Of a stretch of 64,000 bases of DNA, positions 21,503 to 33,113 are shown one piece after another. A program made the position numbers and the translations under genes. The notes below the pieces were generated by a model, which was not told where the DNA came from, did no database searches, and saw only the letters and a list, made by a program, of their open reading frames with translations. The first letter of the stretch is position 1. Each line of letters begins with the position of its first letter. Where the stretch lies: contig MU839840.1 in assembly GCA_030411725.1 (NCBI GenBank), positions 496,001 to 560,000 on the forward strand, given 5' to 3'. Source of the stretch: Echria macrotheca. Lineage: Eukaryota; Ascomycota; Sordariomycetes; Sordariales; Schizotheciaceae.

Positions 21503-24500
21503 ATGGATCACGACGACCGGGAGGCGGTCGACACCAACCCGACGCCGAGCTCTGTGAGGTCAGTCTCGAGCCTCAGCGATGGCACCACGGCACAAACTAC
21601 TCCGTCGCCGGTCGCGACGGAGCCGCGAAAACGAGTTATCGACCACGACTCGCTCGTGACAGTCCGCCTTTCTGAGCCCCCAACGCTTCACGTCAACACG
21701 TCGATTCCCCCGAGTTCGCTGCCCTCTAGGAGAACCGTGTACGGTATCGAATACACTCCGAGCGAAACCATGGCGGAAAGTCTGCAAGAGGAAGACGGCA
21801 GTGATACGGATATGGAGCCCGAGACGCCCGCTTTGGAGCGACGCCCGACTCTAGAGGACGAACTTCGAGAGAATGATTCGGATACCGAGGAAGAGGAGGA
21901 GGGCGAGGACGAGAGAAGCTCGGAAAAGAGGCCGAGCTCAGAATCCGATAGGGTCAACTGGGAACAACTGCAAAAGACTGAAGATATGGAGGCAAAGGAA
22001 CAGAATTCAGACAACGTAAGTGTCCCCAGATTTGCTACCTCCGGCGATACCTAATAATCCGGATCACAGTCTACGGCAATGTTGCTCGCCAGGTTAGAAC
22101 AAGAAAACGCGAAAATTGCTACGAATCCGAAGAGCGTCAAGGTGCAAGTTCCCGAGAAGCAAGCCTCACCTAGCCGACGACCAAGACCTCCCTCGATGGC
22201 ACAGCTGCGCAACATGGTCAACGGGCCGACCCCTCCGGCTCTCCGATACTCGGTGGTACCGCCTCCACCGATGACCGAGCTCGAGTTCTACATGGCGTTG
22301 GTGAAGGATCCTCAGCAGACGGCAGCACGGCTCCCGACGCTCCTCGCGACCAAGATCCGCAAGGGTATTCCGCCGCCGCTTCGAGGCGTGGTTTGGCAGA
22401 GCATGTCGGGCGCTCGAGACACGGCTCTAGAGGAGGTCTACGAACGACTATCCGGCGAATCTAGCCCATACGAGGGCATCATCACCAAGGATCTCGGCCG
22501 CAGCTTTCCCGGCGTCGACATGTTCAGGGACCCCGAAGGTGATGGACAACGGATGCTCGGCCGGGTTCTCAAGTGCTTCAGTCTCTACGATACCAAGATT
22601 GGGTACTGCCAGGGGCTCGCATTCTTGGTTGGCCCACTGTTGATGCATATGCCCGACAAGCAGGCTTTCTGTGTCCTGGTCAAGTAAGTAACGGAACCGT
22701 CCGGTCTCGCATGGCCACCCCCGTGGCAATCCACTCGATCGGGACCGTCCGAACTGACATGTGCAAACCAGGCTGATGGAGAAGTACGATCTCCGACACT
22801 GCTTCGTGCCCGATTTGGCCGGACTGCACGTCCGGATTTATCAGTTTCGTGAGCTTTTGCGTCAACATCTGCCCATGCTGTCGGCCCATCTGGACGAGTT
22901 GCAGGTCGAGCCCGCCTATGTTTCACAATGGTTCCTCTCGTTTTTCGCCGTAACATGTCCCCTACCCATGCTGTTTCGCATCTACGATGTGATCTTCGCC
23001 GAGGGCGCGTCGGAAACCATTATGCGAGTGGCGCTGTCGCTCATGCGCAAAAACCAGGCCCGCATTCTGGCTTGCACCGAGCTCGAGGACGTAATGCAGC
23101 TGCTCCTCTCACGGGGGCTCTGGGATTGCTATCACTACAACGCCGATGAGTTCGTCCAAGACTTTGTCAATCTGTCGGACGTGGTGACCAGGGAACGGAT
23201 GGCGGCTCTGGAACAGGGGTACCGAGAAACTAAGCTGGGTTCGGGAGCCAATCCGAAGAGCACAGATGCCGCCCAGGTCTTGGACGTTACTACGGCAGCC
23301 TCCCGCTTTTTGGGACGCCTGTGGGCTTCTTCGTCAACCCCGAAGCTGGCCTCATTCGCACAAGCAGCCACGGCGGCCACATCGTCGTCGCAACAATCCC
23401 CGCCTATTCCCGGCAGCACGCTCAGTCCCGGACTCAGCGCGCCGTCGCGACCGTTGAGCATGCTCCGGCGGAGCACCTCCAAGCAGAGTCTGGCCTCGAC
23501 CCTCAATTCTATGGACGCGACGGCGTCCACATCAACATCGTCGGCCGCCAGCGTATTGAGCTCTGCATCGACCGAAGCGACCACGCTGTCGCGAGATAGC
23601 GCGACCGACGACCCGTCGCGAGAATCTTCGAAACCGACAGTCGCGTCGTTCCCGACCGGCACCAACGGCGCTAAAGACGACACGAAATACCTGCACAGCC
23701 AGATTGAAGACTTGCTCACTGCGCTCACCGAACTGCAGCGCAACAATGCATTGCTCGCCAGCCAATTGCAGAAGGAAAGGGAGGACCGCGAGGAAGACCG
23801 CAAGGCCGTAAACTCGCTATTGGATGGATTGCGCACAAAAGCCACAAAAGCAAGCAATGAGACATTTGATACATCCCCGAGCGGGGGCAGCGACAGAACG
23901 ATAACGGGAACCGATGCATCAAACGAGGCGTCAACATCACAGATATCTACTCTCGTGGAAGCTGTCGCTGTTCGCTTCGACGCATCGACGGCGGATCCAA
24001 GATCTTCGGTCCAGCAAACCAAGACGGAGCTGCGCGACGAGCTGGCCCGGGCGAAAGAGCAGCTATCGCACGAACTCGCAAAAACACAAGATGCGAACCG
24101 AAGGGTATACGAAATGGAGCAGGAGGTGGCCAACATAAAAGAACAGTTACGGGAGAGCCACGCACATGTGCGCAACCTACACACGGAGAAACAACGTCTC
24201 GAAAAGCAAATACACAATCTCAGGGCCAGAGCCTCCGATACGCCAGGATCTGGCGCAGAGACTACAGACTGGTTCACAAGGGCAACAGGCGCGATCGGTG
24301 CTGTCGCCGCCGTCCCCTCTCCAAGTGGAGGGCTTCGAGAGCTGAAGCTTGGGCGAAGCAAATCGACACCGTCACAGGCCCCTTCAACGTATGGAAAGCG
24401 GGCATCATCGATCATGGGCCGAGAATCCGAGACATCCGCCGGTGCGGCGCCTACGGGTTCGGCTTCCGCGGCAGAGTATGACGCCCTCCTTATGGAGCTT

Positions 24501-24821
24501 GCTCAAGCCAAAACATCAGAGGCTATCGCCAGGCAAGAAGCGGAAGAAGCGAAGCAAAAGTTGGAGACCCTTCGCAAGGCATTCGGACTCGCTCTCGGTG
24601 ACACGCCTCCTGCCACGCAGACTAGCACAGTCGCATCCTCAGCGGCAAGCGGTGCATCGGCTGCGGCGTCGGCCGCGATGGGGATGATCGGTCGCTTGAC
24701 CGGATCCACTGCCGGACCCTCAGCTTCGGAGGTCCCGGCCAAGCCTTCTTCTGCCTCTACGGCAGTTAGCACCCCACCTACCAACGCTAGCGGAGGCAGC
24801 TTCTGGGGCTGGCGAAGATGA
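21503..24821 (+). CDS. TBC-domain Rab GTPase-activating protein, Gyp5-like
   Basis: Stimulates GTP hydrolysis by Rab GTPases of the secretory pathway. Exons 21503-22015, 22070-22683 and 22772-24821 encode 1058 aa. Residues 1-170 are acidic and disordered. The TBC domain starts near residue 266 (KIRKGIPPPLRGVVW); ITKDLGRSFP contains the catalytic arginine finger (about Arg315) and GYCQGLAF the glutamine finger (about Gln352), so both dual-finger residues are intact. Intron 2 falls inside the domain and the joined frame reads VLVKLMEKYDLRHCF. After the domain (to about residue 530) come a Ser/Thr-rich stretch, then coiled-coil segments (EDLLTALTELQRNNALLASQLQKE; ELRDELARAKEQLSHELAK) and a C-terminal FWGWRR. 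The layout resembles yeast Gyp5/Gyl1. The ATG at 21503 is the first in frame. Confidence 0.92.
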
Positions 24822-26093
24822 ACACGGTCGCTCGTGTTTCAACTATCTTCCTTCTTCTTAAGAACACATTGCACGACTTCGAATTCATTACCTGGAGTAC
24901 TGTCGGCGTCAGCCTGGCCGTTTGCTTTTATGCATGATACCAATATCTGGCCTCTTCGTTAGGGGCAGCATTTTTTACTACCCTTGAAAGGGTGGGGTTG
25001 CATTTCAGCGTCTGATAAGAAAACCATCAGAGCGATGTTCTTTATGTGGGTTGCATGGGACGATGCATTAGGGGTGGCTTTTGCTTCTTAGAAAGTGCTT
25101 CGAAGGGAGCAAGAGTGGGAATTACATATATGTACACAGGAAATTGCACGAAATATGCCACGAAGATAATAATGTTTTTCCAAACACTGCAGAGTAATTC
25201 CGAAAACACGAGGGAGTGCGTGGATGGGGTCCCACGGTTGGTTCATGCCGCTTGATAACGTCACATCCGACGGTTTTGTTCCAGGCGCCGGTGTGTGGAG
25301 GTGGAGGGGGGTTCCGCATGGCTAGCGCAGCATCACATGCTTTGGTGACGATGCTGTCTGTGAAGATGATGTGTTCCAAGAACAGGCAGCGGGGGGGCGC
25401 CACAAGTGCAGACTCCATGGCGTAATCAAGCTTTGCAGACGCGTTTCATGGGACGGCGGGGCCGGTGGAATGAAGGATTGGGCAAAACACACAGCGATAC
25501 GAAAGAACAAAACTGCTCAGTAGAAGAAAAGTTGACGGGTTGTATTCGGGACGAACAGTGTGTGGCTTCCAGGTGGATTGAACATGATTGGATATGGCGG
25601 CACTGTGCAGACGCTGTTGCTGTGGCATGATGAGATCATTAGGAGCTGGCTCGTGCACGCCGTTCCAAGCCCCTAAGTGGACGGGGCGTCGCGTGTGGGC
25701 CCTGGTCAGAGCTGCCGGTGTCGTGCCTGCTATTTTCCTTTTCGTCACCAAGTTTTTGGCGGAGACCGAGAAATAGCTGTGACCCTTGCTTGGCCTGTCC
25801 CGAGCCCTCATCATCCCTCCTGTCTCTTCCTCCCTCTTGCCAAACACAAATTCCCAGTTCCGCTGCTTGACGACACCACTCCTCCTTCCAACACAAAGCA
25901 ACTTGTGCAAACCCCGCTGCTCAGCTTTGTTATCGGATCCCAGCTTTTTACATCGCTGCCTTCTTAAAACCCGCGATCCCCCTCCTCACTCCCGATCTCG
26001 TCATCACCTGCGCTGTGCAACTCCCAGTTCCGAAGCAGCAAACTTCACACAAAACATCAGAAACAACAACGCCTCGCGTGACAATTCCTCGCA
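24822..26093. other. Spacer, TBC gene to reticulon gene
   Basis: 1.27 kb with the 3' UTR and the reticulon promoter. A pyrimidine-rich leader (25785-25870) precedes the reticulon start. The minus-strand frame 25446-25910 looks non-coding. Confidence 0.5.
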
Positions 26094-27344
26094 ATGGCTG
26101 ACTACGCCACGAATGGCAATGCCACGGTAGATGGCCTCAAGGACAGTAAGGTTCGTCGCTGCTCTCTTTTTCCTGTCGATATCGAACTGCATAGCGGAGA
26201 TGCCGGCTAACACGCGATAGTGTTTCACAGCTCCTCAACCTCCGAACCTGCCACGCCTGGCGATGTGAACTCGACTGACGAAGCTCCCTAGATGCTGCCG
26301 CTGCGTATAACAGTGTTGCGAATGGTATTTGCTTACCCGATCCGCCGCCGAAAGCATAGCTAACAAATTGCTCTTTGAGTTGCAGGCCCAGTAGCCCAGA
26401 ACGTCAAGGACCAGTCGGCGAAGACGTCAGCTGAATTCTCGAACCTCGCAGCTTCCCGTACTACTCCCAGCCATCCCGCTGCCACCGGCCAGCCCTTGAC
26501 ACATTACCACTCTTTCTTCTCGGAGCTCCTGTCATGGAACAACCCTCGTATGTGCCCACCTCGGATAAGGTCAGGTGTGACGCCATGATGCTGATAAGAG
26601 CTCCAGGTGCTTCCGGCATTGCTTATGCCTCCATCGTTTCGCTCATTTTCGCGGTTAGGTACCTCGATTTGTTCCGGTGGGGCTTCAAGCTCACCTGGAT
26701 GGTTCTCGCTATCACAATCGCCGCCGAGGTTGCCGGAAAGGCCATCATGAACCAGGGCTTTGCGACACAACTCCGACCCCGGAAGTACTATACCGTGCCG
26801 AAAGAGACACTGGATGCTGTGGTCGGCGATGTCCAGGAGCTTATCAACTTTTTCGTGATTGAGGCTCAGCGCATTCTGTTTGCCGAGAACATTGCTTTCT
26901 CTTCAGCAGTATGTACACATAAAACCTTGCGTTGTCGATCGGCTAACTAACGAATTATAGGCTGCCTTTGGCGCTTTCCTTTCCTACTACCTCGTCAAGA
27001 TCGTTCCTTACTGGGGTCTTGCTCTGATCGCTACCACTGTCGTTTTCCTGACTCCTCTGATCTACACCACCAACCAGGAGCTCATCGACAGCCAGCTCAA
27101 GCACGCCAGTGAGATCGTCAACGCCCAAACCGCACAGCTCAAGACGGTTGCTCAGAAGCACACGGAGCAAGCCAGCCAGATCACCAAGCAATACATGGGA
27201 GACTATACGGCCAAGGCACAGTCCCTTATCAAGGGAGCTCGCCCTGACGTCAAGGCGTCTGACTTCCCCGCCGCTCCGAAGGATGACTTCAAGACCCCTA
27301 TTGTTCCGGCTAGCAAGGTCGAGCAGGAGCCTTTGGTCGCTTAA
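26094..27344 (+). CDS. RTN1: Reticulon-like ER membrane-shaping protein
   Basis: ER tubule-forming membrane protein of the reticulon family. Exons 26094-26145, 26292-26324, 26386-26547, 26607-26908 and 26961-27344 encode 310 aa. The N-terminus is hydrophilic (MADYATNGNATVDGLKDN...), and the reticulon homology domain begins at LTHYHSFFSELLSWNNP. Two long hydrophobic hairpins follow: ASGIAYASIVSLIFAVRYLDLFRW plus LTWMVLAITIAAEVAG, then AFGAFLSYYLVKIVPYWGLALIATTVVFLTPLIYT. The C-terminus is an amphipathic, charged tail. Introns 3 and 4 join in phase and restore these segments. The 5' structure is less certain: intron 1 has two plausible acceptors, at 26220 and 26291, and only the second keeps the frame open. 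Confidence 0.87.
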
Positions 27345-28423
27345 GCGGTTATGGAAACTCGTTTTGAAGATGGGTCATTTCGTCCCGGCCCACCTTTCGC
27401 TTCCTCGACACTCTTCCTGGCTGGCCCTCCTCCCTGGACGACTTATGGCATAGACACGATAAATGATACTTTGGCAGTATCTCCTTGAGAGAGGACCGGC
27501 CAAACTCACGGATGGCGAACCTGGTACACATTTTGAGACCGACGGCGGCGCTGGTACTGGATTGGGCATTGAGACTGGCAATTTTATGGAAGTCAACGGT
27601 TTTTTCTCGGTGTCCATTTACGGGTGGTGGAGGCAGTATGAGTAGTGGTGAGAGAGAATGGTGAATAGCAGAAGATGACGCCAAAGTGTGATGGGTCCGG
27701 AGTGCAGTGTTGATGTTCCTCTTTCCTTTGCGATGGACTCGTCATGCAGTTGGGAATTGTTTGTGGGTTGATTTTTCGCAGTACCTAATTCAGCTCTTCT
27801 TTGAGCAAGATTGCCTCTTCTAGTGTTTGTTGCCAGTGTTGAGTACTTGTGGTTCTCGACAAGTTGAATCTTTTGTAAATCCCAAGTGAACCCCACGATG
27901 CGGGCATCGTCAACGGTAGGGGTCTGTTCAAGTGAGTGGGGCGGCCCCCTGCGTGCCTGGAAATTGAGGCGCCAGGCTAAATCTGGTCAAACCGGTGGCA
28001 CCAGAAACGACTTTCGCCCCTGGGCTGGTTTCGCACGTCGCCAAAGAAAATATAACATCGAACAGCAGTCGACGGGCGTTCTAGACTGTGCAACACCCGG
28101 CGATATCGACGGCTGCGTATGCGTATCACACAACGGTCCCGGACCTATTTTCAGCAGCTGGTAAAGTCCACTTCCTCGGGGCGACTCTCCAGATGTGGAG
28201 AACACGTTGATTGCGTCGAATCTTACGGACACAAAGCGCCAACGCCGTCGCGACCACGCAACCGGCTGTCGCACGATTTAGCACATTCGGTCGTGCATAG
28301 ACGTTCAGCCCGTCCCGGGCATTTTTAGGACTTGTCATTGCGTTGGACTCACCGGCAGCAGGCGGCTGGTTCGACTACGCGCGTTTCTTTCGACGAGGGA
28401 GGTGACGGGCCACATCGTCGACC
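27345..28423. other. Spacer, reticulon gene to PDI-like gene
   Basis: 1.08 kb holding the 3' UTR and the promoter of the PDI-like gene. No gene recognised. Confidence 0.5.
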
Positions 28424-30684
28424 ATGCGGTTATCCAGCTTCACCTTTCTGCTCGGCGCAGCCTCACTGGCGACGGCACAAGAAGACTACGATGAGGAAGC
28501 CGTGCGGGAAAACACCTACTTCAATGGGCAACAATGCCCGCCCATCCCCTACGTGACGCCACGAACCTGGGATGAGTTCATGAACGCATCCAAGTACCTA
28601 ATGGTCAAGCACTACAGGTCTGTCTTACTCTGGGTGCCTTCGTTACGAGACACCACCGTTTACTGACCTCCCGCAGTCCGTACTGTGGGCATTGCCAGGA
28701 GTTCGCGCCGACCTTCCAGACCCTCTACGAGTACTACTACACGTCCAAGCCGATCGTGCCCGCGGACACGAGGGCGAACTTCACCGAGTTCTACGACTTC
28801 CGATTCGCGATGCTGAATTGCATAGCCTACCAGGATTTCTGTACCGAAATAGGCGTCAAGGCGTGGCCAACCACCACAATCTTCAAAGAGGGCAAGGAAA
28901 TCAAGGTGTTCAAGGGCAGCAGGAGTATCAAGGTTTTGAGCGACGCGGTCGAGGAGATTCTGGCCGAAGATAAACCCGGATCTAGGCCCGCCAAGATTGA
29001 GCTTCCCGAAGCTGGCGACGAAACATCCCCCGATTACCCGACGATTGACAGCACGAAGAAGCCGGCCACCGCCCAGACGGAACTTGTCAAGGACGAGGTC
29101 AAGAAAGAGGCGCCTAAAACTACAGAGGCCACAGCGCCCAAGAAGACGGATGTCGCCAAGAAGACCGAAGCGGAGAAGCCAGAGTATACCGTACCCGCTT
29201 TCCACGCGCCGACACCGAAGAAGCCCTCGAAGCCCAAGGTCACTCCCAACATTAACGGAACTTCGATTCCCCTGAATGCCGAGACATTCCAGAATCTCGT
29301 TACCCTGACGCAAGATCCGTGGTTCATCAAGTTCTACGCGCCATGGTGCCACCACTGCCAGGCTATGGCGCCCAACTGGGAGCAGCTGGCCAAGGAGATG
29401 AAGGGTCGGCTCAATATTGGCGAGGTCAACTGTGATAAGGAATCCCGGCTGTGCAAGGACGTTCGGCTCCATGGGTACCCGACGATCCTCTTCTTCAAGG
29501 GTGGAGAACGAGTCGAGTACGACGGGCTTCGCGGGCTTGGCGACTTCGTGTCGTATGCTGAGAAGGCGATGGACCTGGCGAGTGGTGTGCAGGATGTAGA
29601 CGCGGCGTCGCTCAAGGCGCTCGAGGAGAAGGAGGAGGTCGTCTTCGTTTATGTGTATGACCACGCCACCACCAGCGAGGACTTCACTGCCCTGGAGCGT
29701 CTTCCCCTAAGTCTCATTGGACATGCCAAGTTAGTCAGGACCCAGGACCCGGAGCTGTATAAGCGATTCAAGATCAACACCTGGCCACGGCTTCTGGTCG
29801 CCCGAGACGGCAGACCGACATACTACAACCCTCTCACGCCGCGGGAGATGCGAGATACCCATCTGGTCCTCAACTGGATGAAGTCGGTCTGGCTTCCCAT
29901 CGTCCCCGAGCTCACGGCCTCGAATGCGCGGGAGATCATGGACGGGAAGCTGGTTGTCCTTGGGATTCTGAATCGGGAGGATCAGGATTCATACCTCAGT
30001 GCGAAGCGCGAGATGAAGAGCGCGGCGAACGAGTGGATGGACAAGCAGATCCAGCTCTTCCAGCTTGAGCGGCAGGATCTCCGTGATGCCAAGCAACTGC
30101 GTATCGAGGAGGCCGAGGACCGGGGCGACCAGCGTGCTCTGCGTGCTGCGAAGAACATCCGCATTAACATGGACCGGTCGGACCGGAAGGAGGTCAGCTT
30201 CGCGTGGGTGGATGGTGTTTTCTGGCAGCGGTGGATTCGGACCACGTATGGGATCGACGTCAAGGATGGCGAGAGGGTCATCATCAATGATGAGGACGTA
30301 AGTTACAAACCGCTTTTTGGGACGAGCGGATAACTAACAATTGTCACACAGAATCGTCGCTACTGGGATCAGACCAGCACTGGCAACCCGATTGTTCCCT
30401 CGCGAACGTCGATCCTCGAGACCATCAACAAGGTCACGGCGTCGCCGCCCAAGATCAAGCCGAAGCTCACGATATCAAGCTTCGAGAAGATCTTTTTCGA
30501 CATCCGCGTGACGTTTACTGAGCACCCGTACCTCAGCGCGGGATGTATTCTGGGCATTGCCTTTGGGTGCGCGTCGTGGTTCCGCGGCCGGTTAAGGAGG
30601 ACGGCGCGGGGTCATTTCCGGCTGGATGATAATAGCAAGGCGCCGCTTCTCGGGGGGGTTAATACCGGTGGGAAGAATGATTAG
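28424..30684 (+). CDS. Membrane-anchored PDI-like thioredoxin protein
   Basis: Predicted ER-lumen thiol oxidoreductase or chaperone, similar in layout to yeast Eps1 and animal TMX proteins. Exons 28424-28617, 28677-30297 and 30352-30684 encode 715 aa. Signal peptide MRLSSFTFLLGAASLATA is at the N-terminus. Thioredoxin domain 1 has PYCGHC (Cys68/Cys71), restored exactly across intron 1; a Lys/Pro/Thr-rich linker (about residues 160-250) leads to domain 2 with APWCHHC (Cys289/Cys292). GYPTILFF and VKAWPTTTIF are the cis-proline segments. A third thioredoxin-like region without cysteines and a charged helical section follow. Near the C-terminus LSAGCILGIAFGCASWF is a transmembrane helix with an Arg-rich cytosolic side and no HDEL. 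Sequons NASK and NGTS occur. Confidence 0.9.
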
Positions 30685-31289
30685 ATGATGGGTGGAGACT
30701 CTTGATAAAGGGGTGTGTGTGTTTTGGGAGTGTCACTACTTGTCTACTGTGTGTAAACATGGCCTGCTTGATTGCTTGCTTGCTGTTTAAAGGGGGGTTG
30801 GTTGGGGGATCAATATCTGTGGAGTCTGGGTTTTTTTTGCTTTGCTTTGTCAGTCGTGCTTTTTTTTGTTGTTTTGAGGTTATAAAGTAGCGGTGTATAA
30901 TATTTTGATGAAATTGTGAACAATTGGTGATGCATATTTCTGGGGTGTGTTGTTCTATTGTATCTACTGTGAGGTTAAGCCGTAGATGGACGGGGATATG
31001 TGGATGGTAAACAACCGTACCTACCTACCCGATTTGTTCATGTTTTGCTGGGCCTTGTATACAGGTGTCCGTAACAAACTCCCTTTCCTGGGTGCACATT
31101 TGGTAGAAGGGAGCACCTCCGTGTGGTTGGTAAGTTCGTGACCTTGTTTGAGAGGTGGAGGATTGTCTGCCCGGTTGGTTGTTTCTTTTTTTGTGTGTGG
31201 TAATGTGTTGGAGGAGAGAGTCATCTCCCATCCGCCGGCTGTAGAACTCGAGAAGGCGGTGAGATGGTGAACCTGTGTCAGTTTAGATG

Positions 31290-31315
31290 TGGTGGTGGTG
31301 GTGGTGGTGGTGGTG
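31290..31315 (+). repeat. (TGG)n microsatellite
   Basis: Uninterrupted trinucleotide repeat of about eight and a half units in the spacer after the PDI-like gene. Confidence 0.9.
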
Positions 31316-31543
31316 CTGGCCGGGTCTAGGTCTAGGTAATTCTGCACCCGGTACAACCGTACTGGAGCGGATATCCGGATGCACGCACGGTACCGCGCTG
31401 CAGCTGGGCTGGGCTGGAGGGATTATGGACACTTTGTGTGTATACGTATAGGTATATATATGTCGGCAGTTGGGGGAGTTTAGGCTCGGGATGTTTCTCT
31501 CTATTTATATCTGCACGTATATATATACACTAGAATAAGTATA

Positions 31544-31563
31544 TACCTACCTACCTACCTACC
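31544..31563 (+). repeat. (TACC)5 tetranucleotide repeat
   Basis: Five perfect TACC units. The same tetramer, or its complement GGTA, recurs in most long spacers of the window (for example 41461-41478 and 48909-48918). Confidence 0.9.
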
Positions 31564-32473
31564 AGGTATAACGTTTTTGAACTGTCGTATGTTTATCATT
31601 GTCAGTTTTGAGTTGAGAGAAAGGTATGCCTCCCTGGGTGCTATTGCATGGGGTCGTGCTTGAGGTAAGGTAACCTGTTCCTGAGTCTTCTATCGACTGG
31701 CTGTCAACGAGAGCAGCAAGCAGAGGGGTCAAGTCAATATAGGATACAGGAATCTCTTTGGTAATCCGCGAGTTTGGTTTCATAGGTATTGTTCAGCAGT
31801 ATCTTTCCATGACACTTTCATACTCTCACGGCAATTGTATATCTCGTCCCCCTTCATCATCATGCATCGGAGAATGAGAGGAAGAAAAAAGGGGGGCCGC
31901 AGCAAGCCGCCGCCGTCTGCATGCAACACGGGTACATGTGGCAGGGCAGGCTGCCGGACAGGCCGCATGAGAAGCGGCCTTCGGTTCGGTTGGTGGCCGA
32001 CAACGACCGGGCCAACCTCTTTGAACATCCGACGACACGACGGACACGGACGACGGATAACGTTTAAAAAAGATCGGGAGGCTGGCTACTGGCTAGGTGA
32101 CGTCGGATGTGTATTACAGGAATAACTTTAACCCTACCTACCCGGACACTTTCCTTTAGAACCAACGCGGGTATCCGCTGTGGCTGCATATCCCGGCCGT
32201 CATATCCCGCGCCGACATCATCTTCCCAACGTTGTTCAACGGTCACGCCGTCGTTCTCACACCCAGCAACAGCGCAGTGTGCTGTTGGCTTGCTCAAAAT
32301 CGACAGAAGTTTTTTATAAGACTTGAAATAATAACGAAAAAAAAATTGAGGTCGTCCTCGTCTGAAAGCGTGGGCTAGTCTCGCTCTAAGTGTTTTCTTC
32401 ACCAACAACAAACCAACGCCAGAAGAGAAAGAGACAAAAAAAAATGTCGCGAGACAAAACTTTCTCAACCTCT

Positions 32474-33113
32474 CTATGCCGAAGGAGGAACCAGGTTCTT
32501 GTAGAAAAATGTCTCGCCCTTTTTACTATCGGGCAGCGCCGCGCGACTGAAAGCCGGAACCTTGCCGATCTCGGTGTAGCCAAATTTCTTGAAGGCCGCC
32601 TCAGCGATGCTGCCGGTCTCGGCATCCACAAGCTGTGTCAAAAAATAAGACTTGGAGTTAGTTTTTGTAGGACAGATAATCCAACAGCTCGTAAATGCGT
32701 ACCAGCAATGTGCGACCCCTTTTCGCCGCCTCGTTCTCCAGCGCCGTCACCAGCGCCCTCGCGCCTCCCTGCAGCCGGTGCTTCTGGCTGACCAGGACCG
32801 CGTCAATGTGACCACGAAACGACCCCGTCTCGCTCTCCGACAGCTTGAGCATGGCCAGACCGCGGAGGTCGGTGCCCTGCGCCTTTTTGCCCAACGGCAC
32901 CTCGGGCAGTAGTAGGACAATGACGCGCGTGCCCTGGTTGGCCTCGGCGATCCTCTCCTTCCACCACGGCAGCAGTTTCTCGTTCGTCAGCGGCGGCAGG
33001 AACGGCCCGACCATCTGGTCTACCAGGATGCATGAGGCGTGGAGGGCGGCGATGTAGGGTATGAGGTGGCCATGCTGCTCTTGCGAGAAGATATACGTCT
33101 TGGAGGCCGACAT
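32474..33113 (-). CDS. GNAT-family N-acetyltransferase
   Basis: Predicted acetyl-CoA-dependent N-acetyltransferase of unknown substrate. Exons 33113-32703 and 32632-32474 (70 bp intron) encode 189 aa, normal for a single GNAT domain. Strands around GLAMLKLSESETGSFRGHIDAVLVSQKHRLQGGARALVTALENEA match motif A of the fold, in which HRLQGGA binds the acetyl-CoA pyrophosphate. The join TLL-LVDAETGSIAEAAFKKFGYTEIGK supplies the C-terminal half, where the FKKFGYTE segment is typical of GNAT motif B. The start at 33113 was chosen because upstream sequence in frame runs into a TATATA repeat. Fungal relatives are often annotated only as acetyltransferases, so no substrate is offered. Confidence 0.87.

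Larger units (their letters stand above)
30685..32473. other. Convergent 3' region with simple repeats
   Basis: 1.79 kb between the 3' ends of the PDI-like and GNAT genes. It is rich in simple sequence: (TGG)n, (TACC)n, T-runs and TATATA, plus a CGG-ATAT-CCG palindrome at 31368-31377. No gene recognised. Confidence 0.55.

Noticed and set aside
23135..24415. 426-codon minus-strand open frame opposite the TBC gene
   Set aside because: Ser/Ala/Val-rich shadow of a disordered, GC-biased coding exon; no domain, and splicing of the plus-strand gene explains the sequence.
28660..29664. 334-codon minus-strand open frame opposite the PDI-like gene
   Set aside because: Leu/Arg/Gly-rich shadow; the plus strand encodes two clear thioredoxin domains.
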